DNA of 64,000 nt from Streptomyces sp. CB01881. GTDB taxonomy: Bacteria; Actinomycetota; Actinomycetes; Streptomycetales; Streptomycetaceae. The position numbers and the translations under genes were made by a program. The notes under the pieces were generated by a model that worked only from the letters and a program-made list of their open reading frames with translations, had not been told where the DNA came from and did no database searches. This document shows, in pieces, positions 1 through 10,178 of the stretch. The stretch is taken from NCBI RefSeq assembly GCF_002953255.1, contig NZ_CP026498.1:7675237-7739236 (forward strand), read 5' to 3'. How positions within the stretch are numbered: position 1 is the first letter of the stretch; every line of letters starts with the position of its first letter.

Positions 1-369
1 GTGGTTGCGGGAGTGGCCGCCGAAGCGGCGCTGGTCGATCCGGCCCTGCTCGGTGCGGGAGAAGGGCAGGCCCATCTTCTCCAGGTCGAGGACGGCGTCG
101 ATGGCCTCCTTGCACATGATCTCGGCGGCGTCCTGGTCGACCAGGTAGTCACCACCCTTGACCGTGTCGAAGGTGTGCCACTCCCAGTTGTCCTCCTCGA
201 CGTTGGCGAGGGCGGCGCACATGCCGCCCTGGGCCGCGCCGGTGTGGGACCGGGTGGGGTAGAGCTTGGTCAGCACCGCGGTGCGGCTGCGCTGGGTCGA
301 CTCGATGGCCGCGCGCATGCCGGCGCCGCCGGCGCCGACGATGACGGTGTCGTACTGGTGAATCTGCAT
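1..369 (-). CDS. sdhA: Succinate dehydrogenase flavoprotein subunit, N-terminal part
   Basis: This is the first 123 residues of the flavoprotein that oxidises succinate to fumarate on the cytoplasmic face of complex II. The rest lies left of the window. The N-terminus reads MQIHQYDTVIVGAGGAG, the FAD-binding dinucleotide fold. The conserved SHTGAAQGGM stretch follows; its His is the residue that covalently attaches FAD in this family. An HSRN segment sits at the window edge. The ATG lies 53 nt downstream of the sdhD stop, as expected for an sdhCDAB operon. The identification is very secure; only the truncation by the window limits it. Confidence 0.96.
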   Translation of the reverse strand, partial: MQIHQYDTVIVGAGGAGMRAAIESTQRSRTAVLTKLYPTRSHTGAAQGGMCAALANVEEDNWEWHTFDTVKGGDYLVDQDAAEIMCKEAIDAVLDLEKMGLPFSRTEQGRIDQRRFGGHSRNH

Positions 370-422
370 GGGGGGTTAACTCGCCTCTGGCCTCTGCCGA
401 TTGCCGATTAAATGCTGAGTCG

Positions 423-914
423 TCAGATGTTGGGGTCGAAGGTGAAGATCACCAGGGTGCCGAGCAGCACGGTGAAGACCGTGGCGGCGCCCATGAGGCC
501 CTTCAGCCAGAGCCGGGTGGAGTCCTTCTCGGCGTAGTCGTTGATGACCGTCCGCATGCCGTTGGCGCCGTGCAGCATGGCGAGCCAGAGCATCAGGAGG
601 TCCCAGCCCTGCCAGAACGGCGAGGCCCAGCGGCCGGCCACGAAGGCGAAGCCGATCTTCGAGACGCCGCCGTCGAGCACCAGCATGATCAGCAGGTGGC
701 CGAGGATCAGCACCACGAGGACGATGCCGGACAGGCGCATGAAGAGCCAGGCCAGCATCTCGAAGTTGGTGCGGGTGCGGCGCGGGGTCTTCTTGGTCCG
801 CTGGCGGGCCGGCTCGATGACGAACTCGTCCGCCGGGTTGCCGGTGCCGAGACCCTTGCCGGTGTGCGCCTGGACGGAGGGGACCACCAGGGCGTCGGAG
901 ATTTCCGTGGACAT
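423..914 (-). CDS. sdhD: Succinate dehydrogenase hydrophobic membrane anchor subunit
   Basis: This 163-residue membrane anchor of complex II helps bind haem b and quinone. A charged, disordered N-terminus of about 50 residues ends in the basic stretch RTKKTPRRTR. Three transmembrane helices follow, at roughly residues 51-75, 95-115 and 138-158. The first helix carries RLSGIVLVVLILGHLL and the second WLAMLHGANGMR, which supply the conserved Arg/Ser and His positions of SdhC/D folds. The gene starts 8 nt after sdhC and precedes sdhA, so the three are one transcription unit. Confidence 0.92.
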   Translation of the reverse strand: MSTEISDALVVPSVQAHTGKGLGTGNPADEFVIEPARQRTKKTPRRTRTNFEMLAWLFMRLSGIVLVVLILGHLLIMLVLDGGVSKIGFAFVAGRWASPFWQGWDLLMLWLAMLHGANGMRTVINDYAEKDSTRLWLKGLMGAATVFTVLLGTLVIFTFDPNI

Positions 915-922
915 GTCTCAGA

Positions 923-1303
923 TCACTTCCCGAACCAGGTGAGCAGGGTGTGTTCGAGGATGTTGTAGAAGGAGCCGGCCAGCAGGACGACCCACACCCC
1001 GACCACGGTCCAGAGCATCTGCTTCTGGTACTTCGGGCCCTTCGACCAGAAGTCGACGGCGACGACCCGCAGGCCGTTGAGAGCGTGGAACAGGATGGCG
1101 GCCACCAGGCCGTACTCCATCAGGTTCACCAGCGGCGTCTTGTACGTCTGAATGACGGAGTCGTACGCCTCGGGCGACACTCGCACCAGCGCGGTGTCCA
1201 GGACATGAGCGAACAGGAAGAAGAAGATGAGGACGCCGGTGACTCGATGAGCCACCCAGCTCCACATGCCTTCCCGGCCGCGGTACAACGTTCCAGCCGG
1301 CAC
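923..1303 (-). CDS. sdhC: Succinate dehydrogenase cytochrome b556 subunit
   Basis: This is the 126-residue first gene of the sdh operon, a haem-b-binding membrane subunit that passes electrons from the iron-sulfur subunit to menaquinone. It has three transmembrane helices. The family signature W-x-x-HRVTGV is near residue 17, a haem-ligand-type His lies in FLFAHVLD, and a second lies in LFHALNGLR. The start is GTG, chosen because GGAGG lies 8 nt upstream and the protein begins as its relatives do. No ATG fits better. Confidence 0.92.
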   Translation of the reverse strand: MPAGTLYRGREGMWSWVAHRVTGVLIFFFLFAHVLDTALVRVSPEAYDSVIQTYKTPLVNLMEYGLVAAILFHALNGLRVVAVDFWSKGPKYQKQMLWTVVGVWVVLLAGSFYNILEHTLLTWFGK

Positions 1304-1556
1304 GGAAAAACCCTCCGGAAGCGATTGGGGGCTCGGCCGGCTTCGGTGTCGGTCAGCCCGGCCGGGTACGGTCCACCGGCCGCGAGCATCCTATCGACGC
1401 CGTCTCGGTAACCGCCTCCGGGGGCCCGAGGTGTGATCAATCAGGCACGACTGGCCTAGTCGGGCGGGAACTGCGCTCCGTTCGGGGACCCAGGGTGACC
1501 GTCCGGTTGCGCTACGGTGGCGGCCCCTCCCGCGCCGACACCCTGCCGAGGCCGCC

Positions 1557-2318
1557 GTGCCGCTCCGCCAGCCCCGCCCGTCCGCCCCCGCCGTCGTCTG
1601 CGCCCTGCTGCTCGTGGCGGGCTGCACCACGGTCGGCGGCTCCGCCGACCGGGCCGGGCCGGGGCGCGAGCTGTCCGCCGCCGAGCTGCGGGCGGCCGCG
1701 GTGGCCGACGCCGACCTGGGGCCCGGCTACACGGTGACGGTGATGACGTCGGGGCACGGTGAGACCGGGTCGGGCGGTGCGCGGGAGGTCTCCGGCCTGC
1801 CGGCCTGCCAGCCGCTGCTGGACGCGGTGACCCCGGCCGTTCCGCCGGGCGCCGCCTCGGCCTCTCCCGGGCCGGGGGCCCCGTACGCCGAGACCGATCT
1901 GGGGGTGGCGCGCGCGGCGGACCCGCAGGGCGGCGTGTACGGGGGGCTGCTCGGTTACCGGGCCGGGCGGGCGGCGCAGCTCCAGGCGGAGCTGGAGAAG
2001 CTGTTCGGCCCGTGCGCCTCGTTCACCTCCACCGCGCCGCCGCCGGTGGACAAGGCGCGCAAGGGCGTGCGGACCAGGTACCGGCTGAGCCGGGAGGACG
2101 CGCCCACGCCCGGGGGAGCCGACGCGGTGACCGGGTTCACCCTGACGAATGAATCGGGTTCGGTGATGCTCTCCCGGCGTGCGGTGCTGGTCCGGGTCGG
2201 CCCGGCGCTGGCGGTCTTCACCACGGTGGGCGTCGGCGCGGAGCCGGCCACGGCACCGGACGAGCGGATCGTCCGGCAGCAGGTGGCGAAGCTCCGCGCC
2301 GCGCAGGCGAAGAGGTGA
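1557..2318 (+). CDS. Secreted lipoprotein of unknown function
   Basis: This 253-residue protein has a type II signal peptide: a hydrophobic run followed by the lipobox VAGC, with the lipidated Cys at residue 23. The mature part is rich in Ala, Gly and Pro, with no enzyme motif I recognise. Spaced Cys residues (ACQPLL and GPCASF) could form a disulfide. It starts with GTG and stands alone, divergent from the sdh operon and convergent with the decarboxylase gene to its right. Similar lipoproteins in relatives bind ligands or sense the envelope, but nothing here decides a role. Confidence 0.7.
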   Translation: MPLRQPRPSAPAVVCALLLVAGCTTVGGSADRAGPGRELSAAELRAAAVADADLGPGYTVTVMTSGHGETGSGGAREVSGLPACQPLLDAVTPAVPPGAASASPGPGAPYAETDLGVARAADPQGGVYGGLLGYRAGRAAQLQAELEKLFGPCASFTSTAPPPVDKARKGVRTRYRLSREDAPTPGGADAVTGFTLTNESGSVMLSRRAVLVRVGPALAVFTTVGVGAEPATAPDERIVRQQVAKLRAAQAKR

Positions 2319-2325
2319 GCCGGGT

Positions 2326-2871
2326 TCAGCGCGCGCCGGCCTCCGAGTGGGTGGCGACCAGGTGCTCCAGCCGGGTCAGGGCGATCCGGCGCAGCTCGTC
2401 CGAGGCGATCAGCCGCTCCTCGTCCGGGTCGTTGGCCAGCCGGGTGCGGATGGAGGTGAGCACGGTGTCGAGCATCTCCTCGGGGGCGACGCCCTCCAGG
2501 CAGACCACGAAGACGTGCCCGAACCGCGCCTCGTACGCGGCGTGGGCCGCCCGCAGCGCGGTGTGCGCAGCCTGGCTGCCGGGGGCGCGCATGCCGAGGA
2601 GCGGCTGCGGCATCCAGCTCTCGTCCGCCAGCGCCTCGGCGAGGTCCGCCGGGCGCAGGTCGTAGGAGGCCTCGCTGGCGGCGGCCAGCAGGGACTCTAT
2701 GTCGGGGTAGGGCCGGTGCGCGGTGAGCCGCAGGGCCCAGCGGTGGCTGCCGCAGCAGGCCAGGAGGGCCTCCTCGGCGGCGCCGGCGTCGGCCTCGTTG
2801 AAGCGGTGCAGTCCGAGGAGAGTCGGCTCGGAGCTGGGATCGAGCCGCTGCGGCGGGATGTCGCTGGCCAG
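2326..2871 (-). CDS. 2-oxo-4-hydroxy-4-carboxy-5-ureidoimidazoline (OHCU) decarboxylase, CUG start proposed
   Basis: The family carries out the last step from urate to S-allantoin, decarboxylating OHCU. The frame contains the family core: LHRFNEADA near the start, CCGSHRWA (the His is the catalytic-type residue), SYDLRPADLAEALADE and AYEARFGHVFVVCL. There is no ATG, GTG or TTG between the upstream in-frame stop (2974-2976) and an internal ATG at 2613, which would delete the catalytic half. A CTG at 2869-2871 has GAGGAGG five bases upstream and gives 181 residues, the usual family length, so I propose it as the start. The alternative is a mutated or mis-sequenced start codon. No other urate-pathway gene is adjacent. 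Confidence 0.75.
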   Translation of the reverse strand: MASDIPPQRLDPSSEPTLLGLHRFNEADAGAAEEALLACCGSHRWALRLTAHRPYPDIESLLAAASEASYDLRPADLAEALADESWMPQPLLGMRAPGSQAAHTALRAAHAAYEARFGHVFVVCLEGVAPEEMLDTVLTSIRTRLANDPDEERLIASDELRRIALTRLEHLVATHSEAGAR

Positions 2872-3050
2872 CGGGTCCTCCTCGTGAGGGCGGGAAGGTG
2901 CCGGTGAAAGGGGAGGTGGAGCAGGTGAAGTATCGGACTGCGGGGCGGCGTCCAGCGCCCGCCGGGCAGTGACTCAACGGTAGTTGAGCAGTCATCAGTT
3001 GGGGAGGGCGCACGCGGAATTCATCCGATCGAGCTATCAAGTTGTGACGT

Positions 3051-3066
3051 TGACACCTCGGTGTCA
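3051..3066. promoter_or_regulatory. Operator-like palindrome upstream of the decarboxylase gene
   Basis: TGACACCTCGGTGTCA is a perfect 7-bp inverted repeat with a 2-bp centre. It lies in the 234-bp gap between the Tap-like hydrolase gene and the proposed start of the decarboxylase gene. It is too tight to fold as an RNA hairpin without opening the centre, so a dimeric repressor site is more likely than a terminator. The regulator is unknown. Confidence 0.45.
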
Positions 3067-3105
3067 GCGCCCTCCCCGTCCTCATCTGCTAATAACGCCG
3101 GCATC

Positions 3106-4752
3106 TCAGGAACAACGCGTCCCGGCCGCCGGCAGCTTGCCGTCGACCAGGTAGGCCTCCAGTGCGGCGTCGATGCAGGTGTTCCCCTTGCCGAACGCGC
3201 CGTGGCCCTCGCCCACCCGGGTCAGCAGGGTGGCGGCGGCGAAGCCCTTGGCCAGCGCCTCGGCGGAGGCGTACGGGGTGGCCGGGTCGCCGGTGGAGCC
3301 GACGACCAGGATCGGGTCGGCGCCCTCGGCGCGGATCGTGTGCGCCTTCTCCGGGGTCTTGAACGGCCAGTACGCGCAGCCCGGCTCGCTGTAGTCGTCC
3401 ACCGTGACGCCCCTGGAGAACAGCGGGGCCTCGGCCTGGAGCTTGGCCACGGCCTGCTGGGCCTTCTCGGGGGTCGGGGCCGGGGCGGCGTTGTCGGCGC
3501 ACCTGATCGCGCCGTTCGCCTCCTCCATCGCGTTGTAGTGGCCCTTCGCGTCACGGCCGTTGTACTCGTCCGCGAACGCCAGCAGGGCGTCGGCCTTGTT
3601 GGCGACCATCGCCCAGCCGAGCGCGTTGCGCAGGTACTGCCAGGTCGTCTTCTCGTCGCCGTACAGCAGCTGGGTGGTGCCGGTCCAGGCGAGGTCCCGG
3701 CCGAGCTTGCGGCCGTCCTTGGCGGTCATCGGGTGGTCGTGCAGGCCGTCGAGGAAGTCGGCCGCCTTCTTGGCGGCCTTGGCCGGGTCCTTGCCGAGCG
3801 GGCACTCGGCGGCGTGGTTCTGCACGCAGTCGGCGGCGAAGCGCTCGAAGGACTTCTCGAAGCCGACCTGCTGGTCGATGCCGTGGTCCAGCTGGTCCTG
3901 GGCGGGGTCGACGGCGCCGTCCAGGATGAGCCGGCCGGCGTTCTTCGGGAACTCCTCGGCGTAGACCGCGCCGAGGTAGGTGCCGTAGGAGACGCCGAGG
4001 TAGTTCAGCTTCTTGTCGCCGACGGCCGCGCGCAGCACGTCCAGGTCCCGGGCGGTGTTGCGGGTGCCGACGAAGGGCAGCAGCTTGCCGGACTTGGCCT
4101 GGCAGGCCGCGGCGTGCTCGGTGGCGTTCTTGACGTGCTCGGCCTTGCGGACCGCAGGGTCGAGCGGGTCGTCGGCCTCGTTGCGGGCGTCCTTCTGCTT
4201 GTCGTCGAAGCAGACGACCGGCGAGCTGTCGCCGGTGCCGCGGGGGTCGAAGCCGATCACGTCGAAGCGGTTGTGCAGGGCGCCGTCGAAGTCCTTGGCG
4301 CCGTACTTGACCATCTCGATGCCCGAGGCGCCGGGGCCGCCCGGGTTGACCATCAGCGAGCCGACCTTCTGGTCCGGCTTGGCGGCCGGCAGCTTGATCA
4401 TCGCGATGTCGAGGGCGTCGGCGGCGGGGTGGGTGTAGTCGAGCGGGACGTGCAGCTTGCCGCAGAGCAACCCGGATATGTCGATCTTGGCCTGCTCGGC
4501 CTGGGGGTCGGCCGGGCAGGCGGCCCAGGCGATCTGCTGGCCGTAGAAGGACTTGAGCGCCGGGTCGTCCGCCCCGGTGGGCGTCGGCGTCGGCGTCGGG
4601 GTCGCCGTCGGGGTGGCGGCCGGGGAGGTGGCCCCGGCGGCCTGGTCCTGGGCGGGCTTGGTGCTGTCGTTGCAGGCGGAGCTGAGGAGCAGGGTGCCGG
4701 CCGCGAGTGCGGTCAGCAGAACCCGCGGGCGGGAGGCCCGGAGAGATTTCAT
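3106..4752 (-). CDS. Secreted tripeptidyl-aminopeptidase-like alpha/beta hydrolase (S33 family)
   Basis: This 548-residue exported serine hydrolase belongs to the Streptomyces Tap/SlpD group, which removes N-terminal tripeptides from secreted proteins. The signal peptide ends at LLLSSAC, a loose lipobox at Cys27, followed by a Thr/Pro-rich linker. The oxyanion segment is NPGGPGASG, the nucleophile is in GVSYGTYLG, the acid in STGDPATPY and the His in GEGHGAFGKG. The last third is the TAP-like C-terminal domain. I start at the ATG at 4752 because the signal peptide then begins MKSLRASRPR. An ATG 13 codons upstream is possible. Confidence 0.88.
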   Translation of the reverse strand: MKSLRASRPRVLLTALAAGTLLLSSACNDSTKPAQDQAAGATSPAATPTATPTPTPTPTGADDPALKSFYGQQIAWAACPADPQAEQAKIDISGLLCGKLHVPLDYTHPAADALDIAMIKLPAAKPDQKVGSLMVNPGGPGASGIEMVKYGAKDFDGALHNRFDVIGFDPRGTGDSSPVVCFDDKQKDARNEADDPLDPAVRKAEHVKNATEHAAACQAKSGKLLPFVGTRNTARDLDVLRAAVGDKKLNYLGVSYGTYLGAVYAEEFPKNAGRLILDGAVDPAQDQLDHGIDQQVGFEKSFERFAADCVQNHAAECPLGKDPAKAAKKAADFLDGLHDHPMTAKDGRKLGRDLAWTGTTQLLYGDEKTTWQYLRNALGWAMVANKADALLAFADEYNGRDAKGHYNAMEEANGAIRCADNAAPAPTPEKAQQAVAKLQAEAPLFSRGVTVDDYSEPGCAYWPFKTPEKAHTIRAEGADPILVVGSTGDPATPYASAEALAKGFAAATLLTRVGEGHGAFGKGNTCIDAALEAYLVDGKLPAAGTRCS

Positions 4753-4821
4753 CGCACGTATGTACCACTCTGGGGTGACACGTCCGATCACTGCCCCCCC
4801 GGGCTGCCCGCCCGTCCTGCG

Positions 4822-5568
4822 TCAGGCCCGGTGCACCTTGTGGTTGGCGGCCTGGGCGCGCGGGCGGACCACCAGCAGGTCGATGTTGACGTGCGGGGGC
4901 CGGGTGACCGCCCAGGCGACGGTGTCCGCGACGTCCTCCGAGGTCAGCGGCTCGGCGACGCCCGCGTACACGGCCGCCGCCTTCTCCTCGTCACCCCGGA
5001 ACCGGGTCACCGCGAAGCCCTCGGACCGCACCATGCCGGGCGCGATCTCGATCACCCGGATCGGCTCGCCGCACAGCTCCAGCCGCAGCGTCGCCGCGAT
5101 GGTGTGCGCCGCGTGCTTGGCCGCCACGTAGCCGCCGCCGCCCTCGTAGGCGGTCAGCGCGGCGGTGGAGGAGAGGACGAGGACGGTGCCGTCGCCGCTC
5201 GCCCGCAGCGCCGGCAGCAGGGCCTGCGTCATGTGCAGCACGCCGAGCACGTTGACCTCGTACATCGCCAGCCAGTCGGCCGGGTCGCCGGTCTCCACCG
5301 ACTCGGCGCCGATCGCCCCGCCGGCGTTGTTGACCAGCACGTCCACCCGGCCGATCGCGGCCGCGAAGGCGTCCACGGCCGCCCGGTCGGTGACGTCCAG
5401 GGTGTACGCCCGGCCGCCGGTCTCCTTGGCCAGGGCCTCGATCCGGTCGGTCCGGCGGGCGGTCAGCACCACGTCGAAGCCCTCGGCGGCGAGCCGGCGG
5501 GCGGTCGCGGCGCCGATCCCGCTGCTCGCACCAGTGACCACGGCCACCTTCTGTTCGGTCATTGCCAC
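4822..5568 (-). CDS. Short-chain dehydrogenase/reductase
   Basis: This 248-residue classical SDR uses NAD(P) for oxidation or reduction of an unknown alcohol or ketone. It has the TGASSGIG cofactor loop near residue 14, Arg-rich residues after the second strand (TARRTDR) that favour NADPH, NNAGG in the fourth strand, a Ser in LSSTAAL and the YVAAKHA active-site Tyr/Lys pair. A strong GAGGAG ribosome-binding site precedes the ATG. It is divergent from the mutase gene at 5701. The sequence does not reveal the substrate. Confidence 0.88.
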   Translation of the reverse strand: MAMTEQKVAVVTGASSGIGAATARRLAAEGFDVVLTARRTDRIEALAKETGGRAYTLDVTDRAAVDAFAAAIGRVDVLVNNAGGAIGAESVETGDPADWLAMYEVNVLGVLHMTQALLPALRASGDGTVLVLSSTAALTAYEGGGGYVAAKHAAHTIAATLRLELCGEPIRVIEIAPGMVRSEGFAVTRFRGDEEKAAAVYAGVAEPLTSEDVADTVAWAVTRPPHVNIDLLVVRPRAQAANHKVHRA

Positions 5569-5700
5569 TCCTCGGAAGCGTGGGGTCGGAAGCGATTCGG
5601 TCGCTCACCCGATCATCTCAACGGTGTCGGCGCCGCCCGTCACCGCCTAGATTCGAAAGGGACGAGTGTGCACCGCCCCGCCGATCCCGCGGAGGACACC

Positions 5701-7290
<1,590 letters not shown>

Positions 7291-7479
7291 AGGATCGTCA
7301 CACCGCCGCGGCGCGGGCCGTGACCGCCGGCGCGGGCGGTCGTTGCACAGGACACGCAACCCGGGGAAGGCGGCTAAAACGAGATGTCATACCCACCTGC
7401 TCGGCCGGTATGCGCCCATCCGGGGACTACTTTCGGGGAAGTCGGGCCAAATCCCCCCAACAGGCCTACTCTTGTTGAG

Positions 7480-8754
7480 ATGAACCGTCCTGAGTCCGCC
7501 CAGTCGGCCGTCACGCTCACCGCTGCCCGCCCCTCCGCAGACCTGCGCGGCCGGGTCAGGGCGCTGGAGCCGGAGCTGATCGCCTTCCGCCGCGATTTGC
7601 ACCGGCACCCGGAGCTGGGACGCCAGGAGTTCCGCACCACCGGCCTGCTGCGCGACCGGCTGACGGCGGCGGGCCTGGCCCCCCGGGTGCTGCCCGGCGG
7701 CACCGGGATGACCGTGGACATCGTCCCGGACGGGACCCCGCGCGGCGCCGAGTTCCTGGCGTTCCGCGCCGACATCGACGCGCTGCCGATCGACGACGCC
7801 AAGACGGACGTCCCGTACCGCTCGACCGTCCCCGGCCGGGCGCACGCCTGCGGCCACGACGTGCACACCTCCGTGGTGCTGGGCACCGCCCTGGTGCTGG
7901 CGGAGGCCGCTCGCACCGGCGAGCTGCGCCGGCCCGTCCGGCTGGTCTTCCAGCCGGCCGAGGAGGTCATGCCGGGCGGGGCGCTGGACGTGATCAACGC
8001 CGGCGGGATGGACGGCGTCGGCCGGATCTTCGCGGTGCACTGCGACCCCAAGGTGGAGGCCGGGCGGATCGGGCTGCGCACCGGGGCGATCACCTCGGCC
8101 TGCGACCGGCTGGTGCTGCACCTGGACGGCCCGGGCGGTCACACCGCCCGCCCGCACCTGACCACCGACCTGGTGACGGCGATCGCCCGGATGGCCGCCG
8201 ACCTGCCGGCCGCGCTGGGCCGCCGGATGGACCCGCGCTGGGGCGTCAGCCTGGTCTGGGGCCGGATCGCCTCCGGCTCCGCGCCCAACGTGATCCCGCA
8301 GCACGCCGAGCTGGAGGGCACCGTCCGCTGCCTGGACCTGGCCGGCTGGCGCGAGGCGCCGGACCAGCTGCACGAGCTGATCGCCAAGCTGGCCGAGACC
8401 TACCGGGCGAAGTGGACGCTCGACTACCACCGCGGGGTGCCGCCGGTGGTCAACGAGGCGGTCTCGGTGGGTCTGCTGGAGGCCGCCATGACGGCCCGGT
8501 TCGGCCAGGACGGCCGCCAGGTGGTGGAGGAGACCGAGCAGAGCCTGGGCGGCGAGGACTTCTCCTGGTACCTGGAGCACGCCCCGGGTGCGCTGGCCCG
8601 GCTGGGCGTCCGCGCCCCCGGCGACGCCACCGTGCGCGACCTGCACCAGGGCCGTTTCGACGTGGACGAGCGGGCGATCGGGATCGGCGTGGAGCTGTTC
8701 GTGGCGTTGGCGCTGGACGGGGGGCCCGGCGGGCGGCAGGTGGACGGGGAGTAA
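7480..8754 (+). CDS. M20 family metallo-amidohydrolase/peptidase
   Basis: This 424-residue protein resembles N-acyl-amino-acid and hippurate hydrolases, two-metal enzymes that release amino acids from N-acyl conjugates. Metal-site motifs are visible in order: DLHRHPELG, the Cys-Gly-His of HACGHDVHT, the catalytic QPAEEV Glu pair, FAVHCDPKVEAG, and GGEDFSWY near the C-terminus. The dimerisation domain occupies roughly residues 210-330. I chose ATG 7480 because it gives the usual family N-terminus. There is almost no ribosome-binding site, so translation may be leaderless or weak. Confidence 0.87.
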   Translation: MNRPESAQSAVTLTAARPSADLRGRVRALEPELIAFRRDLHRHPELGRQEFRTTGLLRDRLTAAGLAPRVLPGGTGMTVDIVPDGTPRGAEFLAFRADIDALPIDDAKTDVPYRSTVPGRAHACGHDVHTSVVLGTALVLAEAARTGELRRPVRLVFQPAEEVMPGGALDVINAGGMDGVGRIFAVHCDPKVEAGRIGLRTGAITSACDRLVLHLDGPGGHTARPHLTTDLVTAIARMAADLPAALGRRMDPRWGVSLVWGRIASGSAPNVIPQHAELEGTVRCLDLAGWREAPDQLHELIAKLAETYRAKWTLDYHRGVPPVVNEAVSVGLLEAAMTARFGQDGRQVVEETEQSLGGEDFSWYLEHAPGALARLGVRAPGDATVRDLHQGRFDVDERAIGIGVELFVALALDGGPGGRQVDGE

Positions 8755-8805
8755 GGCTCACAGCGGCCCGGTTTGCCTGAAGTCTGGCTTTATGTCCGGT
8801 TACGT

Positions 8806-8825
8806 AAACTGGGCTGGGCCAGTTT
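8806..8825 (+). terminator. Possible terminator after the M20 hydrolase gene
   Basis: AAACTGG and CCAGTTT form a 7-bp inverted repeat around a 6-nt loop, about 50 nt after the hydrolase stop and before the nucleoside-uptake promoter. The stem is short, so this is a weak call. Confidence 0.35.
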
Positions 8826-8924
8826 CAGTCACCGTCCGCCAGGGGAGAGGGGAGCCGGGATGGTTGTCAGACCACGGTTTGATAACAACCCGAATGCTCC
8901 GGCGGCCCGTAACACAACCGTGTT

Positions 8925-8936
8925 CTACGCGCGTTA
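8925..8936 (+). promoter_or_regulatory. Nucleoside-regulon operator copy 1 (BMP/ABC transporter)
   Basis: CTACGCGCGTTA matches the palindrome CTACGCGCGTAG at 10 of 12 positions. It lies 51 nt upstream of the BMP lipoprotein start. Four more copies precede deoA, add, deoC and the purine nucleoside phosphorylase gene in this window. A single unknown dimeric regulator, probably a repressor, is the simplest explanation. Confidence 0.7.
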
Positions 8937-8987
8937 CGGTGGCGTCCGACCACGCTAATCGGGTGCGTGTGAGAAGGAGATATTCCC

Positions 8988-10046
8988 TTGCGCCGTTCAA
9001 CTAAGCTCGCCGCGGTTGTGCTCTCGGGTTCCCTGGGCATTGCCTCGCTCGCCGCTTGCGGCGCAAAGAGCAACGACACCAACACCTCCTCGGGCTCCTC
9101 CGAGGGCGGCCTGAAGGTCGGCATGGCCTACGACATCGGCGGCCGTGGCGACCAGTCGTTCAACGACTCCGCCGCCCGTGGCCTCGACAAGGCCAAGGCC
9201 GACCTCGGCGTCTCCGTCACCGAGGCCGACGCCAAGACCGGTGAGGCCGAGGCCGACAAGGAGACCCGCCTCAAGAACCTGGTCACCTCCGGGTACAACC
9301 CGATCATCGCGGTCGGCTTCGTGTACCAGGCCGCGGTCGAGAAGGTCGCCAAGGAGAACCCGAACACCAAGTTCGCGATCATCGACTCGGCCTCCGACAC
9401 CCAGCCGAGCAACGTCACCTCGCTGACGTTCTCGGAGCAGGAGGGCTCGTACCTGGCCGGCGTGGCCGCCGCCCTCAAGAGCAAGACCAAGCACATCGGC
9501 TTCATCGGCGGCGTGCAGTCCGAGCTGATCAAGAAGTTCGAGGCGGGTTACAAGGCCGGCGCGAAGTCCGTCACCCCGGACATCGCGATCGAGACCACCT
9601 ACCTCACCACGCCCCCGGACTTCTCCGGCTTCAACTCGCCCGACAAGGGCAAGGAGGCCGCGAACGGCCAGCTGGACAAGGGCGCGGACGTCATCTACTC
9701 CGCGGCCGGCTCCTCCGGCAACGGCTCCATCGAGGCCGTCGCCAACGCCGGCAAGCTGGCCATCGGCGTCGACTCCGACCAGGCCGCCCAGCCGGCCCTG
9801 GCGAAGTACAAGAACAGCATCCTCACCTCGATGGTGAAGAACGTCGACAAGGCCGTCTACGCCTACATCGAGTCCGCCAAGAAGGGCTCCCCCTTCACCG
9901 GCGTGAAGAACTTCGACCTGAAGGCCGACGGCGTCTCGCTCGCCACCACCGGCGGCAAGATCGACGACATCCAGGGCAAGCTCAACGACGCCGCCACCGC
10001 CATCAAGAGCGGCGCCACCACCGTCCCGACCGACCCGTCCAAGTAA
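8988..10046 (+). CDS. BMP-family nucleoside-binding lipoprotein of an ABC importer
   Basis: This 352-residue substrate-binding lipoprotein belongs to the BmpA/PnrA group, which captures nucleosides outside the cell. The signal peptide ends in lipobox LAAC (Cys24), followed by a Ser/Thr/Gly linker. Family blocks include the opening VGMAYDIGGRGDQSFND, EQEGSYLAGVAAAL, IGFIGGV and VIYSAAGSSGNG. Translation starts at TTG 8988, with AAGGAGA eight bases upstream. The gene heads an import operon; a hairpin after it likely makes it more abundant than the transporter core. Expression is probably under the shared nucleoside operator. Confidence 0.92.
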   Translation: MRRSTKLAAVVLSGSLGIASLAACGAKSNDTNTSSGSSEGGLKVGMAYDIGGRGDQSFNDSAARGLDKAKADLGVSVTEADAKTGEAEADKETRLKNLVTSGYNPIIAVGFVYQAAVEKVAKENPNTKFAIIDSASDTQPSNVTSLTFSEQEGSYLAGVAAALKSKTKHIGFIGGVQSELIKKFEAGYKAGAKSVTPDIAIETTYLTTPPDFSGFNSPDKGKEAANGQLDKGADVIYSAAGSSGNGSIEAVANAGKLAIGVDSDQAAQPALAKYKNSILTSMVKNVDKAVYAYIESAKKGSPFTGVKNFDLKADGVSLATTGGKIDDIQGKLNDAATAIKSGATTVPTDPSK

Positions 10047-10114
10047 GGACGCGGCGGGACGTCGCTGCCGCTGCCACCTGCCCGGCAGCGCAATGATTGA
10101 CACGGCATCAGGGA

Positions 10115-10155
10115 GGGGCCCGGCAGGGTGCGCTCAGTGCGCACCCCCGGGCCCC
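10115..10155 (+). terminator. Strong hairpin between the BMP gene and the ABC ATPase gene
   Basis: Arms 10115-10133 and 10139-10155 pair over 17 bp with a 2-nt CA bulge and a 5-nt TCAGT loop. A run of six T follows at 10172-10177. It looks like a partial terminator that raises lipoprotein output relative to the membrane components, a common arrangement in binding-protein operons. Confidence 0.75.
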
Positions 10156-10178
10156 GTCCTGTACCTCATCGTTTTTTC

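Noticed and set aside
3061..5700. Very long forward open frame running into the mutase gene
   Set aside because: It is the antisense of the Tap-like hydrolase and SDR genes. The protein is Gly/Ala/Val/Arg low complexity until MAAEPRR, where a ribosome-binding site marks the real start at 5701.
10128..10178. GTG starts at 10128 and 10137 for the ABC ATPase
   Set aside because: They lie within or directly beside a 17-bp hairpin and have no ribosome-binding site.
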